From an uncultured Pirellulaceae bacterium (GTDB lineage: Bacteria > Planctomycetota > Planctomycetia > Pirellulales > Pirellulaceae): a stretch of 64,000 bases of DNA. Of the stretch, positions 8,884 to 17,930 are shown piece after piece. The stretch is taken from positions 1 to 64,000 of the forward strand of contig CALLUY010000093.1 of assembly GCA_938010615.1 (NCBI GenBank), read 5' to 3'. The notes below the pieces were generated by a model. It was given only the letters and a program-made list of their open reading frames with translations, ran no database searches and had not been told where the DNA came from. The position numbers were made by a program, and so were the translations under genes. Numbering within the stretch: the first letter of the stretch is position 1; every line of letters starts with the position of its first letter.

Positions 8884-9924
8884 TCAATCCAGATACTTTC
8901 GAGTGCCGACAACCACCGTCCGCCATGGAGCTGGATAGCCTTCTGCGGTTTTGCTGGAGTCATGCGGATCGAGAAACTCGGCTAGAGAATGATAAGTCAT
9001 GAACTCAGTCATGCGTTGCTCTTCGGTTGTTACCGGACAGTGCGAGACGACTTCGACGTCTTTAAAACCCGCGCGGCGTACCCAGTTGACCAGACAATCC
9101 TGCGTCGGCACGAAATAGACGTTTCGCATTTTCGCGTAACGATCCTCCGGAAACAGAGCCATCGTGCCTTCGCCCGGGATGCTCTGCGATTCAACAATCG
9201 CGCGGCCGCCGACGACCAAGCTGTTTCTCAGGTCTCGTAAGATCTGAACTGGGTTTCTTTGGTGGTAAAGAATTCCCATGCACAGCGCGATATCGAAGCA
9301 ACGATCAAACACGGTTAAGTCTTCGCATCCCAGTCGCTCGTACTGCATGTTTGGGATCTGCAAAAACCGCTGCACCATTTCGAACATCAGATAGAACGGG
9401 ATCGACGGGTCGAGCCCAACCAGCAGCTCCGGATTCATCGCCGCGGCGCGGAACATATAGTACGCGTTGCCGCAGCCGACATCTAAGATTCGCTTTCTGG
9501 AAATGTCGCCCAACACCGGCGCGATGCGATCCCACTTCAAATTCGATCGCCATTCCGCGTCGACTTCGAAGTCAAAAAACTTCCAAGGCCCTTTCCGCCA
9601 AGGATGAAACTGACGGATCGCGGCTTCCAACAATGCGAACTGTTCGTCACTCAGGTCCGATCGTTTCCCAATCGAAATATGGTCGCTACCAAAGTCAAAT
9701 TCCAGCGGATCTGAAAAGTCGTCTGCGGTGGGAAGCGGTTCGATGACTCGCATCAAATCGGCTCCGCGAGGCAAATCGAGTTCAGGAAGCCTGATTTTTC
9801 TCCGTTTGCGGACTTCTTCCATGTCCACATTTGGTGATAATCGTTCCAACAAATCGGGGCGTTCCCAGTACAGCATCAAACCCTTCCCAGCATCTATTTT
9901 TTTCGCGGCGGACCAGTGACTCAA
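8884..9924 (-). CDS. cmoB: tRNA U34 carboxymethyltransferase CmoB
   Basis: CmoB transfers the carboxymethyl group of carboxy-SAM to 5-hydroxyuridine-34 of tRNA, giving cmo5U. Diagnostic stretches are PWRKGPW, WRSNLKWDR, the SAM loop ILDVGCGNAYYMFR, MGILYHQRNP, DRYAKMRNVYF, and the C-terminal FLDPHDSSKTAEGYPAPWR. The 346-residue reading uses a TTG start at 9924, which overlaps the start of the divergent cmoA gene by 9 bp. An ATG 16 codons in (9876) would give a 39-bp intergenic gap instead. The N-terminus is much diverged from enterobacterial CmoB, so the start remains open. Confidence 0.93.
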   Translation of the reverse strand: MSHWSAAKKIDAGKGLMLYWERPDLLERLSPNVDMEEVRKRRKIRLPELDLPRGADLMRVIEPLPTADDFSDPLEFDFGSDHISIGKRSDLSDEQFALLEAAIRQFHPWRKGPWKFFDFEVDAEWRSNLKWDRIAPVLGDISRKRILDVGCGNAYYMFRAAAMNPELLVGLDPSIPFYLMFEMVQRFLQIPNMQYERLGCEDLTVFDRCFDIALCMGILYHQRNPVQILRDLRNSLVVGGRAIVESQSIPGEGTMALFPEDRYAKMRNVYFVPTQDCLVNWVRRAGFKDVEVVSHCPVTTEEQRMTEFMTYHSLAEFLDPHDSSKTAEGYPAPWRTVVVGTRKYLD

Positions 9925-10644
9925 ATCGATCGACTCTTCAACGAAATCGATCCCGACTCGGGAACGTTTTCTTTCGACGAAAACGTTGCGAGGGTGTTTG
10001 ATGATATGATCTCGCGCAGCGTCCCGCTATACGCCGACGTGCAACGCAGTATTCCAATGCTGGCCGGATTGCTGGAACACGATCCGATTCGAGTCTTTGA
10101 CTTGGGATGTTCGACCGGGACTTCGCTGATTCATCTTTCGGCGATGCTGCCCGACCGCAACCTTGAACTGATCGGCGTCGACAATTCGCAACCGATGCTG
10201 GATCAATGTCAGCAGAAGCTGGATTCGCTCGAATTGCCTCATCGAATCGAGACAATATGTGACTCGGTTCAGTCGTACAATTTTGAAAATGCTTCGATTG
10301 TGCTGATGAACTACACGCTTCAGTTTGTCCCCGAATCGGATCGCCCTGCCCTGCTGCGTCGGATCAGCGACTCGATCCGGCCCGGCGGATTCCTCCTGAT
10401 CAGCGAGAAGGTGGCTCACGAGCAACCGGCGATGGATGATGCGGTGGTGGAGCTGTACTTCGAGTACAAGCGACGTCAGGGCTACAGCGAGCTTGAGATC
10501 TCTCGCAAACGGGATGCTCTGGAGAACGTTTTGGTCCCTTTGACGACGGGACAGAATCTACAACTGATCCATGATGCAGGGTTTGCCAAGGCCGAAGTGT
10601 TGCTGAAATGGTTCAACTTTGCCACGTTTTTATGTCGGATTTGA
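9916..10644 (+). CDS. cmoA: Carboxy-SAM synthase CmoA
   Basis: CmoA makes carboxy-S-adenosylmethionine from SAM and prephenate for use by CmoB. The 242-residue protein shows FSFDENVARVFDDMI, RSVPLYAD, the SAM loop VFDLGCSTGTS, GVDNSQPML, LMNYTLQFV, SEKVAHE, and FEYKRRQGYSELEISRKR followed by ALENVL, all matching CmoA. The start is GTG at 9916; no ATG exists before the conserved block. It is divergent from cmoB with overlapping start regions, so the two steps of one pathway share a very compact control region. Confidence 0.93.
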   Translation: MTQIDRLFNEIDPDSGTFSFDENVARVFDDMISRSVPLYADVQRSIPMLAGLLEHDPIRVFDLGCSTGTSLIHLSAMLPDRNLELIGVDNSQPMLDQCQQKLDSLELPHRIETICDSVQSYNFENASIVLMNYTLQFVPESDRPALLRRISDSIRPGGFLLISEKVAHEQPAMDDAVVELYFEYKRRQGYSELEISRKRDALENVLVPLTTGQNLQLIHDAGFAKAEVLLKWFNFATFLCRI

Positions 10645-10728
10645 GCCGTCAATTTCCGAATAAAAACGAACCTTTTATCGCGTTGACCATACTGCAAGGT
10701 AGGATTAAAATCCTGCTCGCGTAAACAC

Positions 10729-10803
10729 GGTGGCTGTAGCTCAATTGGTTAGAGTACTGGATTGTGATTCCAGGGGTTGGGGGTTCAAGTCCCCTCAGCC
10801 ACC
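10729..10803 (+). tRNA. tRNA-His (GTG anticodon)
   Basis: The acceptor stem GTGGCTG (10730-10736) pairs with CAGCCAC (10796-10802). The anticodon loop TTGTGAT carries GTG, and the T-arm GGGGG-TTCAAGT-CCCC is canonical. An extra G at 10729 faces C at 10803, the G-1:C73 pair that marks tRNA-His. The CCA end is not encoded. A T-rich tract follows at once (10805-10815) and may terminate transcription. Confidence 0.97.
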
Positions 10804-11027
10804 CTTCTTTTTTTTACGCTTGTCCCAGATGCTCTGGGACTGGGCTATTGATCCTCGATCGGCCGGTCCAGCAGAACATAACAGTCGCGCAGCCTACATT
10901 TCGTCTGAAATCGCATCTGAGCCAAATCTGCATGACGCTTCCGAGTTGTGCAATTAAAATAAAAAGCCACCGACCACCGTCGAGTGACTTGGTCTCAATG
11001 CCCTCTTGATGCTCTTGCTGGATTCGC

Positions 11028-13193
11028 ATGTCTGTTTCAAAAATTCGCACATGGTTGCGCCAGTTGGCTTCCGAACGCCAATCATTGAAAGATTCGGATT
11101 GCCATTTGGAAGTTGAAAGCCTCGAAGGACGCATGTTGCTTTCGAGTGCACCGACCGCTTGGGTCAATCCAATCGGCGTTCCGATTGAAGGGTCGGTTAC
11201 GATCACAGGGACATCCGTCGACGACGTTGAAGTCGACCGAAATCGATTGTCGCTTAAAAACGAGGATACCCAACAATTCTGGGATGGATCCCAGTGGAAT
11301 GATGAGTGGGCGTTGTTTCAACCTGACGGCACAGAAGAGAACTGGTCTTACACAGTGGATCTGGACGCAGGAAACTATCGCGTCGGCGTGAGAACATGGG
11401 ACAATTCAAACAATCGTGATGTAGCAAGCCGACCGTTTTCAGTTGCGGAAGATCAGGATCCAGCAGTCGGAATCAATCCAATCGGAACTCCAATGGAGGG
11501 CACGATTACGTTTTCAGGCACTTCCGCCGACGACGTAGAAGTCGATCGAAATCGGTTGTCGCTTTCCAACGTCGATACGCAGCAATTCTGGAATGGTTCC
11601 CAGTGGAGCGATCAATGGGCGATGTTCGAACCCGATGGTGCTGAAGACTGGTCCTACGCGGTGGATTTGGACGCTGGCAACTATCGGCTAGTTGCTAGGA
11701 CTTGGGACACTGCGGGCCAACGCGATGTGACGAGCCAACTGTTTTCGGTTAGCGAGGACGAGACTCCGGAAGTTGGAATCAATCCAATCGGCACTCCAAT
11801 GGAAGGCACGATTACGTTTTCAGGTACTTCCACTGACGATGTGGAAGTCGATCGAAATCGATCGTCGCTTTCCAACGTCGATACGCAGCAATTCTGGAAT
11901 GGATCCCAGTGGAGCAATCAATGGGCGATGTTCGAGCCCGATGGTGCTGAAGATTGGTCTTACACGGTGGATTTGGAGGCAGGCAACTATCGGCTAGTTG
12001 CAAGGACTTGGGACACTGCAGGCCAACGCGATGTGACGAGCCAACTGTTTTCGGTTTTCGATCCAGATGACTTGTCGAATGAAATCGTTGCCAGCCTCAA
12101 CGAAGTTCTGCCTGACGGTTGGACTCTCGAAACACGGATTCAAAACAATGACATCTGGTTTAGAACAGTAGACCCAAGCGGCAACGATCAAATTGACATT
12201 CGCTTTGGTTCGGCAGGGGTGATCGCAGAGATCCGCGACGTTGCTACTGGACGAAGTCTTCTGGCGCCGTCCTACCAAGGCGAATCGACAGACCGAGTGA
12301 TCCAGTGGACTCTATGGGAAACCGGACAGACCGTTCGACACGATGTGCCATCGTTGCCAGATTTCGAAGATCGCTTCAACACGACACAAGCGGGAACGTT
12401 TGACAACGTGCTCAATGGGATCGTCGACGTTGACCTCAATTCAGATGAGGGGCAAATTGATGTCTGGTCAGTCGTTGACAACAACTGGAAATCGGAGCAA
12501 GACCCTTACATGGATGGAACGGTTACGGCCCTGACTCGAACCGAAATTCTGGATGGCGGCGCAATTCTTATTCGTCGCGTTGTTCGCATTGGCGAAATCA
12601 ATCTCCATGGACAAGCCACAACTCTCGATAGACCTTACTTCGAAGCGTGGAATCCGCTTTCTGATTCCGCGTTTGATTCCTTAGCCCTGAGCATCGACGC
12701 CAACGGCAATCCCAATGTCTGGTACGCCGATGGTTACAACGTTCCATACTACTCCAATACGTCGGTGGCAAATACGCGCGGCTGGGCAACCAGTTACGAC
12801 CGCGATAACATCAACAACGGCACCAACCTGTCGATCGTCTATGGTACCGACAAAGGCACTCTCCATCTCGCAAACGGATCAGAAAGACCCAACAACCACT
12901 ACAACCTCAACTTGTTTGACTTCTCCGGCGGAACGGCAATCCTACCCGGCCTATACACTGGTAGCCTGAGCGAAGGTGCGATCATCGATCAACACATCAT
13001 CCTGCTTCCGGGTGAAGGAATTGACTCCTCAACGGCAGCACAACTCGATGCCCTTTCTCAACGCCTGCCACCTCCGCAAGTTTATCAAGCGGGAGCAGAA
13101 ATCGAGGGCGAACTTTTTGCGATCGCGGACCGATTGTCGAACCTGCAAGATGAGCCTCGAGTTGCAACCGACCACATTGCACCTCTGCTGTAG
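11028..13193 (+). CDS. Secreted repeat protein with LEPR-LL-type N-terminus and Ig-like repeats
   Basis: The 721-residue protein begins with a basic segment and ESLEGRMLLSS (about 30-40), the planctomycete export-type motif. Three tandem units of about 102 residues follow, starting with NPIG at 47, 150 and 252. Each holds DDVEVDRNR, DTQQFW-GSQW, WSY-VDL-AGNYR and RTWD, resembling bacterial Ig-like domains. Units 2 and 3 are almost identical. The C-terminal half (about 351-721) is beta-rich and aromatic-rich (IQWTLWETGQTVRHDVP, WYADGYNVPYYSNTSV) and matches no family that I recognise. It could be a carbohydrate-binding or degrading domain, but no catalytic motif is evident. It is likely extracellular. 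Confidence 0.8.
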   Translation: MSVSKIRTWLRQLASERQSLKDSDCHLEVESLEGRMLLSSAPTAWVNPIGVPIEGSVTITGTSVDDVEVDRNRLSLKNEDTQQFWDGSQWNDEWALFQPDGTEENWSYTVDLDAGNYRVGVRTWDNSNNRDVASRPFSVAEDQDPAVGINPIGTPMEGTITFSGTSADDVEVDRNRLSLSNVDTQQFWNGSQWSDQWAMFEPDGAEDWSYAVDLDAGNYRLVARTWDTAGQRDVTSQLFSVSEDETPEVGINPIGTPMEGTITFSGTSTDDVEVDRNRSSLSNVDTQQFWNGSQWSNQWAMFEPDGAEDWSYTVDLEAGNYRLVARTWDTAGQRDVTSQLFSVFDPDDLSNEIVASLNEVLPDGWTLETRIQNNDIWFRTVDPSGNDQIDIRFGSAGVIAEIRDVATGRSLLAPSYQGESTDRVIQWTLWETGQTVRHDVPSLPDFEDRFNTTQAGTFDNVLNGIVDVDLNSDEGQIDVWSVVDNNWKSEQDPYMDGTVTALTRTEILDGGAILIRRVVRIGEINLHGQATTLDRPYFEAWNPLSDSAFDSLALSIDANGNPNVWYADGYNVPYYSNTSVANTRGWATSYDRDNINNGTNLSIVYGTDKGTLHLANGSERPNNHYNLNLFDFSGGTAILPGLYTGSLSEGAIIDQHIILLPGEGIDSSTAAQLDALSQRLPPPQVYQAGAEIEGELFAIADRLSNLQDEPRVATDHIAPLL
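11166..12077 (+). repeat. Three tandem coding repeats of about 305 bp
   Basis: Units begin near 11166, 11475 and 11781. The second and third units differ at only scattered bases, for example over the stretch coding DTQQFWNGSQWS, and both continue into RTWDTAGQRDVTSQLFS. The first unit is more diverged. The pattern indicates an older duplication followed by a recent one. Confidence 0.85.
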
Positions 13194-13219
13194 CCCGGCG
13201 CACTTCGGCTAAACCAACG

Positions 13220-13885
13220 CTAATCCGGGACGACAGTACCCGTATTCATCGAAGCAAAGCAAGATTCGGGTTCGCTGCGAAGCCGATGATCGGCGTGAAC
13301 TGCAGCGAAGCGAATCACTCCGGACAAATCGATCACGTATCGAGCGGGCATGGGTAAATCCCAATCCGAAGTCCCATTTGTTTCTGGAAGATCCAACCCT
13401 AAAGATCGCTCAGCTTCAATGACGTCCGGCGGCGTCTCCAACGTTAGCCCAAAACTTGTCGCTATCTGATTGTTGTGATCGTTGAGCACCGGAAAGGATA
13501 ATTCCAGTTCCTCCGCTGCGATGCGATTGAAGTTTTGGCGTTGCGGACACAACGCGACCAGCTTAGCTCCGTGGTGGGAAAACTTTTGAAAATGGTCCTG
13601 CAAAGCTTCCAGCTCCGCGAGGCAGTAAGGTCACCAGTTGCCACGGAACCAAGTCAGCACTAGAAAACGTTTGCCACATAATTCCTGTAGCGACTTGCTG
13701 CCATCATCCGTTTCGACGACATGGTGCATTGGCGCTGAATCTCCAACAGCAAGTGCTTGCCCTTCCGGTTTGGACGCGACAAGTCGATCAACGTGAGCGT
13801 TGAGCACTTCAATAACTTCAGGTGAAGTCGATCCCGTTTCAAATGAGTGTCTTATCTCGCGAAGACGTTGAGCCAATGTCGTCAT
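13220..13885 (-). CDS. Peroxiredoxin-like selenoprotein (UGA-encoded Sec85)
   Basis: Read through an in-frame TGA at 13631-13633, the gene gives one 221-residue AhpC/TSA-type peroxiredoxin. The recoded codon sits exactly where the first active-site cysteine belongs: WFRGNW-U-PYC, against WCPYC in the family. Upstream residues (VGDSAPMHHV, SLQELCGKRFLVLTWF) and downstream residues (GAKLVALCPQ, LSFPVLNDHNNQIATSFGL, DLPMPARYVIDLSGVIRFA) form one continuous thioredoxin fold in the same frame. A hairpin with a GGA loop starts 16 nt after the UGA. The likely role is thiol-dependent peroxide reduction. It ends a minus-strand run after a dehydrogenase/cytochrome gene and a zinc-ribbon gene. The alternative, a gene broken by a nonsense mutation, is less likely given the position. 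Confidence 0.85.
13604..13633 (-). promoter_or_regulatory. Candidate bacterial SECIS element (peroxiredoxin)
   Basis: Reading along the minus strand from the UGA, AGCT-GGA-AGCT forms a short stem-loop (arms 13604-13607 and 13611-13614), extended by a G-T pair and an outer CTGC/GCAG pairing. The apical G-G lies 20 nt from the UGA, within the usual spacing for bacterial SECIS hairpins. The pairing is weaker than in the second candidate at 51247-51264. Confidence 0.55.
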
Positions 13886-13906
13886 GTTAGTTTCCGGTTT
13901 CCAAAG

Positions 13907-14320
13907 TCATTTGCGCTGAACGATACCCCAAAACCAACCAGCGACACGCCCATAGTTGTGAATCGCCGAAGCAACCAATATTACCAACAAAACAAACAGG
14001 ATCGGGAGCCCCACAAGCACCATCGCGATCTCAATTCTGATTCGCTGAAATGCGCCAAATACGACTGCGAAAAGTAAGGTGACCAGCAAGACGGATTTGA
14101 TTCCGAACCGAAGCTGAGAAACCTCATGCGGAGATTTTTCGATGCTCCGATATCGCTTCAGTTCGCGGAGTCCACAAATCTGTTGATCCGTCTGGCAATG
14201 AGGGCACTGAACAACATGGCCAGCTTTACCGATTGGCACTTTGAACTGAAGCCCGCACTGACAGGGAAACAGAAACTGCGTTTGCGTTTTCTTGAGTTCG
14301 GCCAATTGTTCTGTCAACAA
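13907..14320 (-). CDS. Zinc-ribbon membrane protein
   Basis: The 137-residue protein has an N-terminal CxCx15-20CxxC cluster (FPCQCGLQFKV, then VQCPHCQTDQQICG), typical of planctomycete zinc-ribbon proteins that resemble rubredoxin or FmdB-type knuckles. Two hydrophobic helices follow at about 75-90 and 95-118. It starts 9 bp after the stop of the dehydrogenase/cytochrome gene and ends 21 bp before the selenoprotein start, so the three probably form an operon. Function is unknown. Confidence 0.7.
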   Translation of the reverse strand: MLTEQLAELKKTQTQFLFPCQCGLQFKVPIGKAGHVVQCPHCQTDQQICGLRELKRYRSIEKSPHEVSQLRFGIKSVLLVTLLFAVVFGAFQRIRIEIAMVLVGLPILFVLLVILVASAIHNYGRVAGWFWGIVQRK

Positions 14321-14329
14321 ATAGTTCTA

Positions 14330-16786
14330 TCAATTCTTCTGCGAACGCATCCATGCGATTAGGTCGAGGATGTCATCACGCGTCATCGTGTCCAACAATC
14401 CCTTTGGCATCGGCGACGTTGCAGATGGTTTCATGGCTTCGATTTCAGCGACTTTGATCTTCACCATATTGTCAGGATTGATCATATCTGGCTGGACCCA
14501 ATACTCTTCACCAGCGAGATTCACGACGCGGCCAGTAACCGTGCGACCGTCTTCCATTGCGAAAATGGTTGCTTCGTATTGATCGGAAATTGACTTGCTA
14601 GGATCGACGAGCGTTTCAACGAGGTCACGTGTAGCAAACCGATTTCCCGCAGCCGTCAAATCGGGTCCGATGATACCGCCCTGCCCTGACATGCGATGAC
14701 ATTTGTAACAGCTTCCGACGCCGAACATCTTTTTGCCATTGGCGAGGTCGCGCGATTTCAAATCATCGTCGCTGATCGGCATCAAGTCATCAATTGACCA
14801 TTCCTGTACCTTGTCCCGTGCTTTCAAATCAGCGTACGGGTCGACAGCAATGGGTTCTTTGGCAAGAACTTCAGCGAGTTCCTTTTTGGTTTCTTCAGGC
14901 ATGTTCTTGATCGCAAGGTTACGAATGCTTTTTACGTATCCACCAAACGAGTGGCCGCCGAGGAATTCTGTCGCGCCTAGGAACCAGTTTAGATACTGGG
15001 TGCGAGCTTCGTCGCTCCAGCCTTTCTTGGCGACGGCAAGGTGCCAAGCGTAGACGACTTGCTCCTCTTGCGTTTGGGCGGAGAGCAACAGGTTGAGCGT
15101 CTTCGTGACGGCAGCTTCCCTACCGACTGCGATCAGGGCTTTCGAGAGCTCCCGATTTAGATCTGCATCATCGCACGGAAATTCGGAGCTCAGGTTTTGG
15201 ATCGCAGCAACGGCCATCGGAATCTGATTCTTAGAACGAATCATCATCAGGCCGTAGATTCGTAGCAAAGCAAGTTGTTGATCCTTGCTGGCACCGCTCC
15301 ATTGAACTCGATCGAGAGCCTTCGTTGCGACTGCGCGTTGTTCATTGGTTCCGCACCGGGCAATAGCAAGAGCCCCTTCAAGGATCGCTTGCGGTCGTGA
15401 TTCACCATCAATTCGATCAGCCCACTTCTCAGGCGACTGATGTTCGAGTCCGATCCTTGCGGCGAAGCGGATAAAGCGATCTTCGTGGCCGAGATTCTCC
15501 CAAAGCGTGTCAATCGAAACGGTTGAGTCCGTCACATGCGATTTTTCGAGTTCTCGCCGCAGGGCAACAAGCGGATTTGGGACAGCATCGGTCTCGACTG
15601 GACTGGTCGATTCGGTGCCGTTATACGTGATCTCGTAGAGTGCCGATTGGCTTCGTCGGCCGCCAATCAAAAAGTACATTGCCCCATTGATCGGGTTGAT
15701 GGTCAGATCCGTCACGGGCAAGGCTTTGGAGCTACAGAAAATATTCTTGGTCGCTTTCCACGATGCACCATCGGGTTCAAGCTGCACTGCGTAAATTTTG
15801 CCGTAACTCCAATCGGAAATGAACAATGCATTCTGAAACTGAGCCGGAAACTTGGCTCCAGTTCCAAACGTAATTCCTGTAGGGCTGCCGAGTCCGACTT
15901 CGTGAACCGGTGGCAAGCTGTCAGGATAGTACTTTGGCCATTTTCCACTGCCGTTTCGCCATCCGTATTCGCCACCGCTGACTACGTGACAAACGCGAGT
16001 TGGACGATACCAGGGCAATCCAACATCCCATTCCATGTCGGCGTCGTACGTAAACAGTTCGCCATTGGGATCAAACGCGATGTCGTACTCGTTGCGGAAT
16101 CCGGCACAGACCAATTCGAATGACTTTCCTTCGGGGTCCGTTTTGCAAACCCAGCCAGCGGGTGCCATTTTTCCAACGGCGTGCCCACCGGGATCCGAAA
16201 GTCGCTCGATCAATTGATCTTCGCCCCAATGTCGTGGTGACCGAGAAGTTTCGGGATTGGGAATCTTGGTCATGTTGCCAGCGCAAATGTAGAGCGACTT
16301 TTTGTCGGGGCCAAGCAACACCGCGTGCGGTCCGTGCTCAGAACCGCCGTCGAATTCGCGAAGCATCTTGACTTCGTCGTACTGATCGTCGCCGTTGGTG
16401 TCTTTGCAACGAAACAATCCAGGCGGCATTTTATCACCGCGATGAGCAACCACATAGAGACTGTCAAACGCACACAACAAACCTTGGGCCCGTCCAATCT
16501 TTGCCGTTAGTTTTTCGACTTTGGCTTGGCCATCGCCAGCGGCCGGGGTGATTCGATAAAGTCCGCCGTACTGCGACGACGTGATCAGTCTGCCCTTCGG
16601 ATCAGTCGTGATCGAAACCCACGACCCCTGTTCTTTGACAGGCACCGAATAGACAACCTTTGCCGAGAAACCTTCTGGCAGATTGAGGTTCTCCGGAACG
16701 CCAAAATCTTGAGCCGACGCGATAGGCACGGCGACAAGAAGGAACAGTACGGCAACGGAACGGAACAGCAATCTGAATGAAAGCAC
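14330..16786 (-). CDS. PVC-type membrane dehydrogenase with C-terminal cytochrome c domain
   Basis: The 818-residue protein has a signal peptide (about 1-25, ending SAQ) and then a beta-propeller dehydrogenase-like domain (about 30-380: LPEGFSAKVVY, SSQYGGLYRI, GPHAVLLGPD, GFRNEYDIAFDPNGELFTYD and DMEWD following it, GSPTGITFG). A helical HEAT-like stretch follows, and a heme-binding C-terminal domain with CYKCH at 693-697, GIIGPDLTAAGNR and GRTVTGRVV. This order is characteristic of planctomycete putative membrane-bound dehydrogenases (TIGR02604/TIGR02603 types). It likely oxidises an unknown sugar or alcohol in the periplasm. Confidence 0.9.
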   Translation of the reverse strand: MLSFRLLFRSVAVLFLLVAVPIASAQDFGVPENLNLPEGFSAKVVYSVPVKEQGSWVSITTDPKGRLITSSQYGGLYRITPAAGDGQAKVEKLTAKIGRAQGLLCAFDSLYVVAHRGDKMPPGLFRCKDTNGDDQYDEVKMLREFDGGSEHGPHAVLLGPDKKSLYICAGNMTKIPNPETSRSPRHWGEDQLIERLSDPGGHAVGKMAPAGWVCKTDPEGKSFELVCAGFRNEYDIAFDPNGELFTYDADMEWDVGLPWYRPTRVCHVVSGGEYGWRNGSGKWPKYYPDSLPPVHEVGLGSPTGITFGTGAKFPAQFQNALFISDWSYGKIYAVQLEPDGASWKATKNIFCSSKALPVTDLTINPINGAMYFLIGGRRSQSALYEITYNGTESTSPVETDAVPNPLVALRRELEKSHVTDSTVSIDTLWENLGHEDRFIRFAARIGLEHQSPEKWADRIDGESRPQAILEGALAIARCGTNEQRAVATKALDRVQWSGASKDQQLALLRIYGLMMIRSKNQIPMAVAAIQNLSSEFPCDDADLNRELSKALIAVGREAAVTKTLNLLLSAQTQEEQVVYAWHLAVAKKGWSDEARTQYLNWFLGATEFLGGHSFGGYVKSIRNLAIKNMPEETKKELAEVLAKEPIAVDPYADLKARDKVQEWSIDDLMPISDDDLKSRDLANGKKMFGVGSCYKCHRMSGQGGIIGPDLTAAGNRFATRDLVETLVDPSKSISDQYEATIFAMEDGRTVTGRVVNLAGEEYWVQPDMINPDNMVKIKVAEIEAMKPSATSPMPKGLLDTMTRDDILDLIAWMRSQKN

Positions 16787-16942
16787 TTCATTCTCCCTAG
16801 GTGATCATGCAAATGTAGAACCCGAGTTTATCAAAAAAACATGCTCGGGTTGGCTGTTAGGCAAATCTTTGGACAATGAATTGGCCAGCATTGAATTTGA
16901 ACTTTCTTTTCCCCCATTGGCCGTCAAAAAAAGCGACCCGTC

Positions 16943-17905
16943 ATGAGTGACTTTCAAGACCGTACCATCCAAGAGCTCTACAACCTCAAACGGAGGGGAG
17001 CTCAATGGCATGCGCTGCAAGCGGCGAACGAGGTTGGGATTTTCGGCGTTCTGGATTCTGGCCAGCGGACGGTCACGCAACTGGCAGAGACGCTTTCTCT
17101 CAATCAGGAAGCGGTTGAAAAATTAATGAAAGTCCTTGTGCAAACAGAAATGGTCGAGCAATACGGTGATGACTTCGCGTTGACGACACTCGGCAGTCTG
17201 ATCCCGGCGGCAACCCGCAGTTTCGGAAACGACTCTTGGGAGAAACTCGTCGACCACCTCAAGACCGGGGAAGGGGTCGACGACACAACCTGGTCAGCCG
17301 AGCTGGATTCTCGCGAATGGACAATGACTCCTGCGGCCATCAACGCGATGAAGTGCCTGGACATTGGGAAGACTCGAACAGGTCTTCGGATCCTCGACGT
17401 TGGTTGTGGTTCAGGCGTCTTTGGGATCGCATTTGCCCATCGAGATTCCACGTCGCGGATTACATTTCTGGACAAAGCCAATCAACTCAAACGTGCCAAG
17501 GAAACGATGGAAAGCGTTGGCGTCGAATCACAGATTCTGTGGGCGGAATGCGACCCTGCGACGGAACTGGAAATGTTTCAGGCAGAAGAACCGTTTGACT
17601 TAATCATCGTTTCGAATCGAGTGCATCAGATGAACGTGATCGATCAGGAAGCGATGTACGTAAAATTGCACTCGTTGCTCAAGCCGGAAGGTGAGCTGGC
17701 GTTGATCGATGTTTTTACTGGTCAGGAAAATGGCTTGGGCGACGCCGCGATTTTCGATTTGGAGTCAGCGTTGAGAGTCGGCGGACAAGTTTGCGATGGC
17801 CCGCGGATGGAATACTCACTGAAGGCCAGCGGATTTCGACAAGTCCAATTCGCGTGGCTGCCTTGCGAGCCGCATCTGTACGGGCTGATGCTGGCAACGC
17901 GATAA
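16943..17905 (+). CDS. SAM-dependent methyltransferase with winged-helix N-terminus
   Basis: The 320-residue protein has an O-methyltransferase-like layout. A helical/winged-helix part (about 20-85: ALQAANEVGIFGVLDSG, LAETLSLNQEAVEKLMKVL) is followed by a Rossmann SAM domain with ILDVGCGSGVFG near 150. An acidic residue after strand 2 (TFLDKANQL) and the end FRQVQFAWLP also fit. This class includes small-molecule O-methyltransferases; the substrate is unknown. It is divergent from the dehydrogenase gene with a 156-bp gap that contains a hairpin at 16819-16851. Confidence 0.85.
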   Translation: MSDFQDRTIQELYNLKRRGAQWHALQAANEVGIFGVLDSGQRTVTQLAETLSLNQEAVEKLMKVLVQTEMVEQYGDDFALTTLGSLIPAATRSFGNDSWEKLVDHLKTGEGVDDTTWSAELDSREWTMTPAAINAMKCLDIGKTRTGLRILDVGCGSGVFGIAFAHRDSTSRITFLDKANQLKRAKETMESVGVESQILWAECDPATELEMFQAEEPFDLIIVSNRVHQMNVIDQEAMYVKLHSLLKPEGELALIDVFTGQENGLGDAAIFDLESALRVGGQVCDGPRMEYSLKASGFRQVQFAWLPCEPHLYGLMLATR

Positions 17906-17930
17906 ATTGATCCTAGTATTCTGTAGCAGC

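Noticed and set aside
8001-9002. Long plus-strand open frame opposite the helicase and cmoB
   Set aside because: It is antisense to two well-supported genes, its product is Arg/Cys/Pro-rich without recognisable motifs, and its frame follows from the codon bias of the opposite strand.
13220-13603. Independent peroxiredoxin gene starting at an internal ATG
   Set aside because: It would lack the N-terminal strand and the first active-site residue. The frame continues upstream across TGA with the missing half of the fold, so selenocysteine readthrough is the better reading.
16819-16851. Hairpin AACCCGAG/CTCGGGTT as a terminator
   Set aside because: It lies between divergent genes with no gene ending there, and no T-run follows on either strand. 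It could be a leader hairpin but nothing supports a function.
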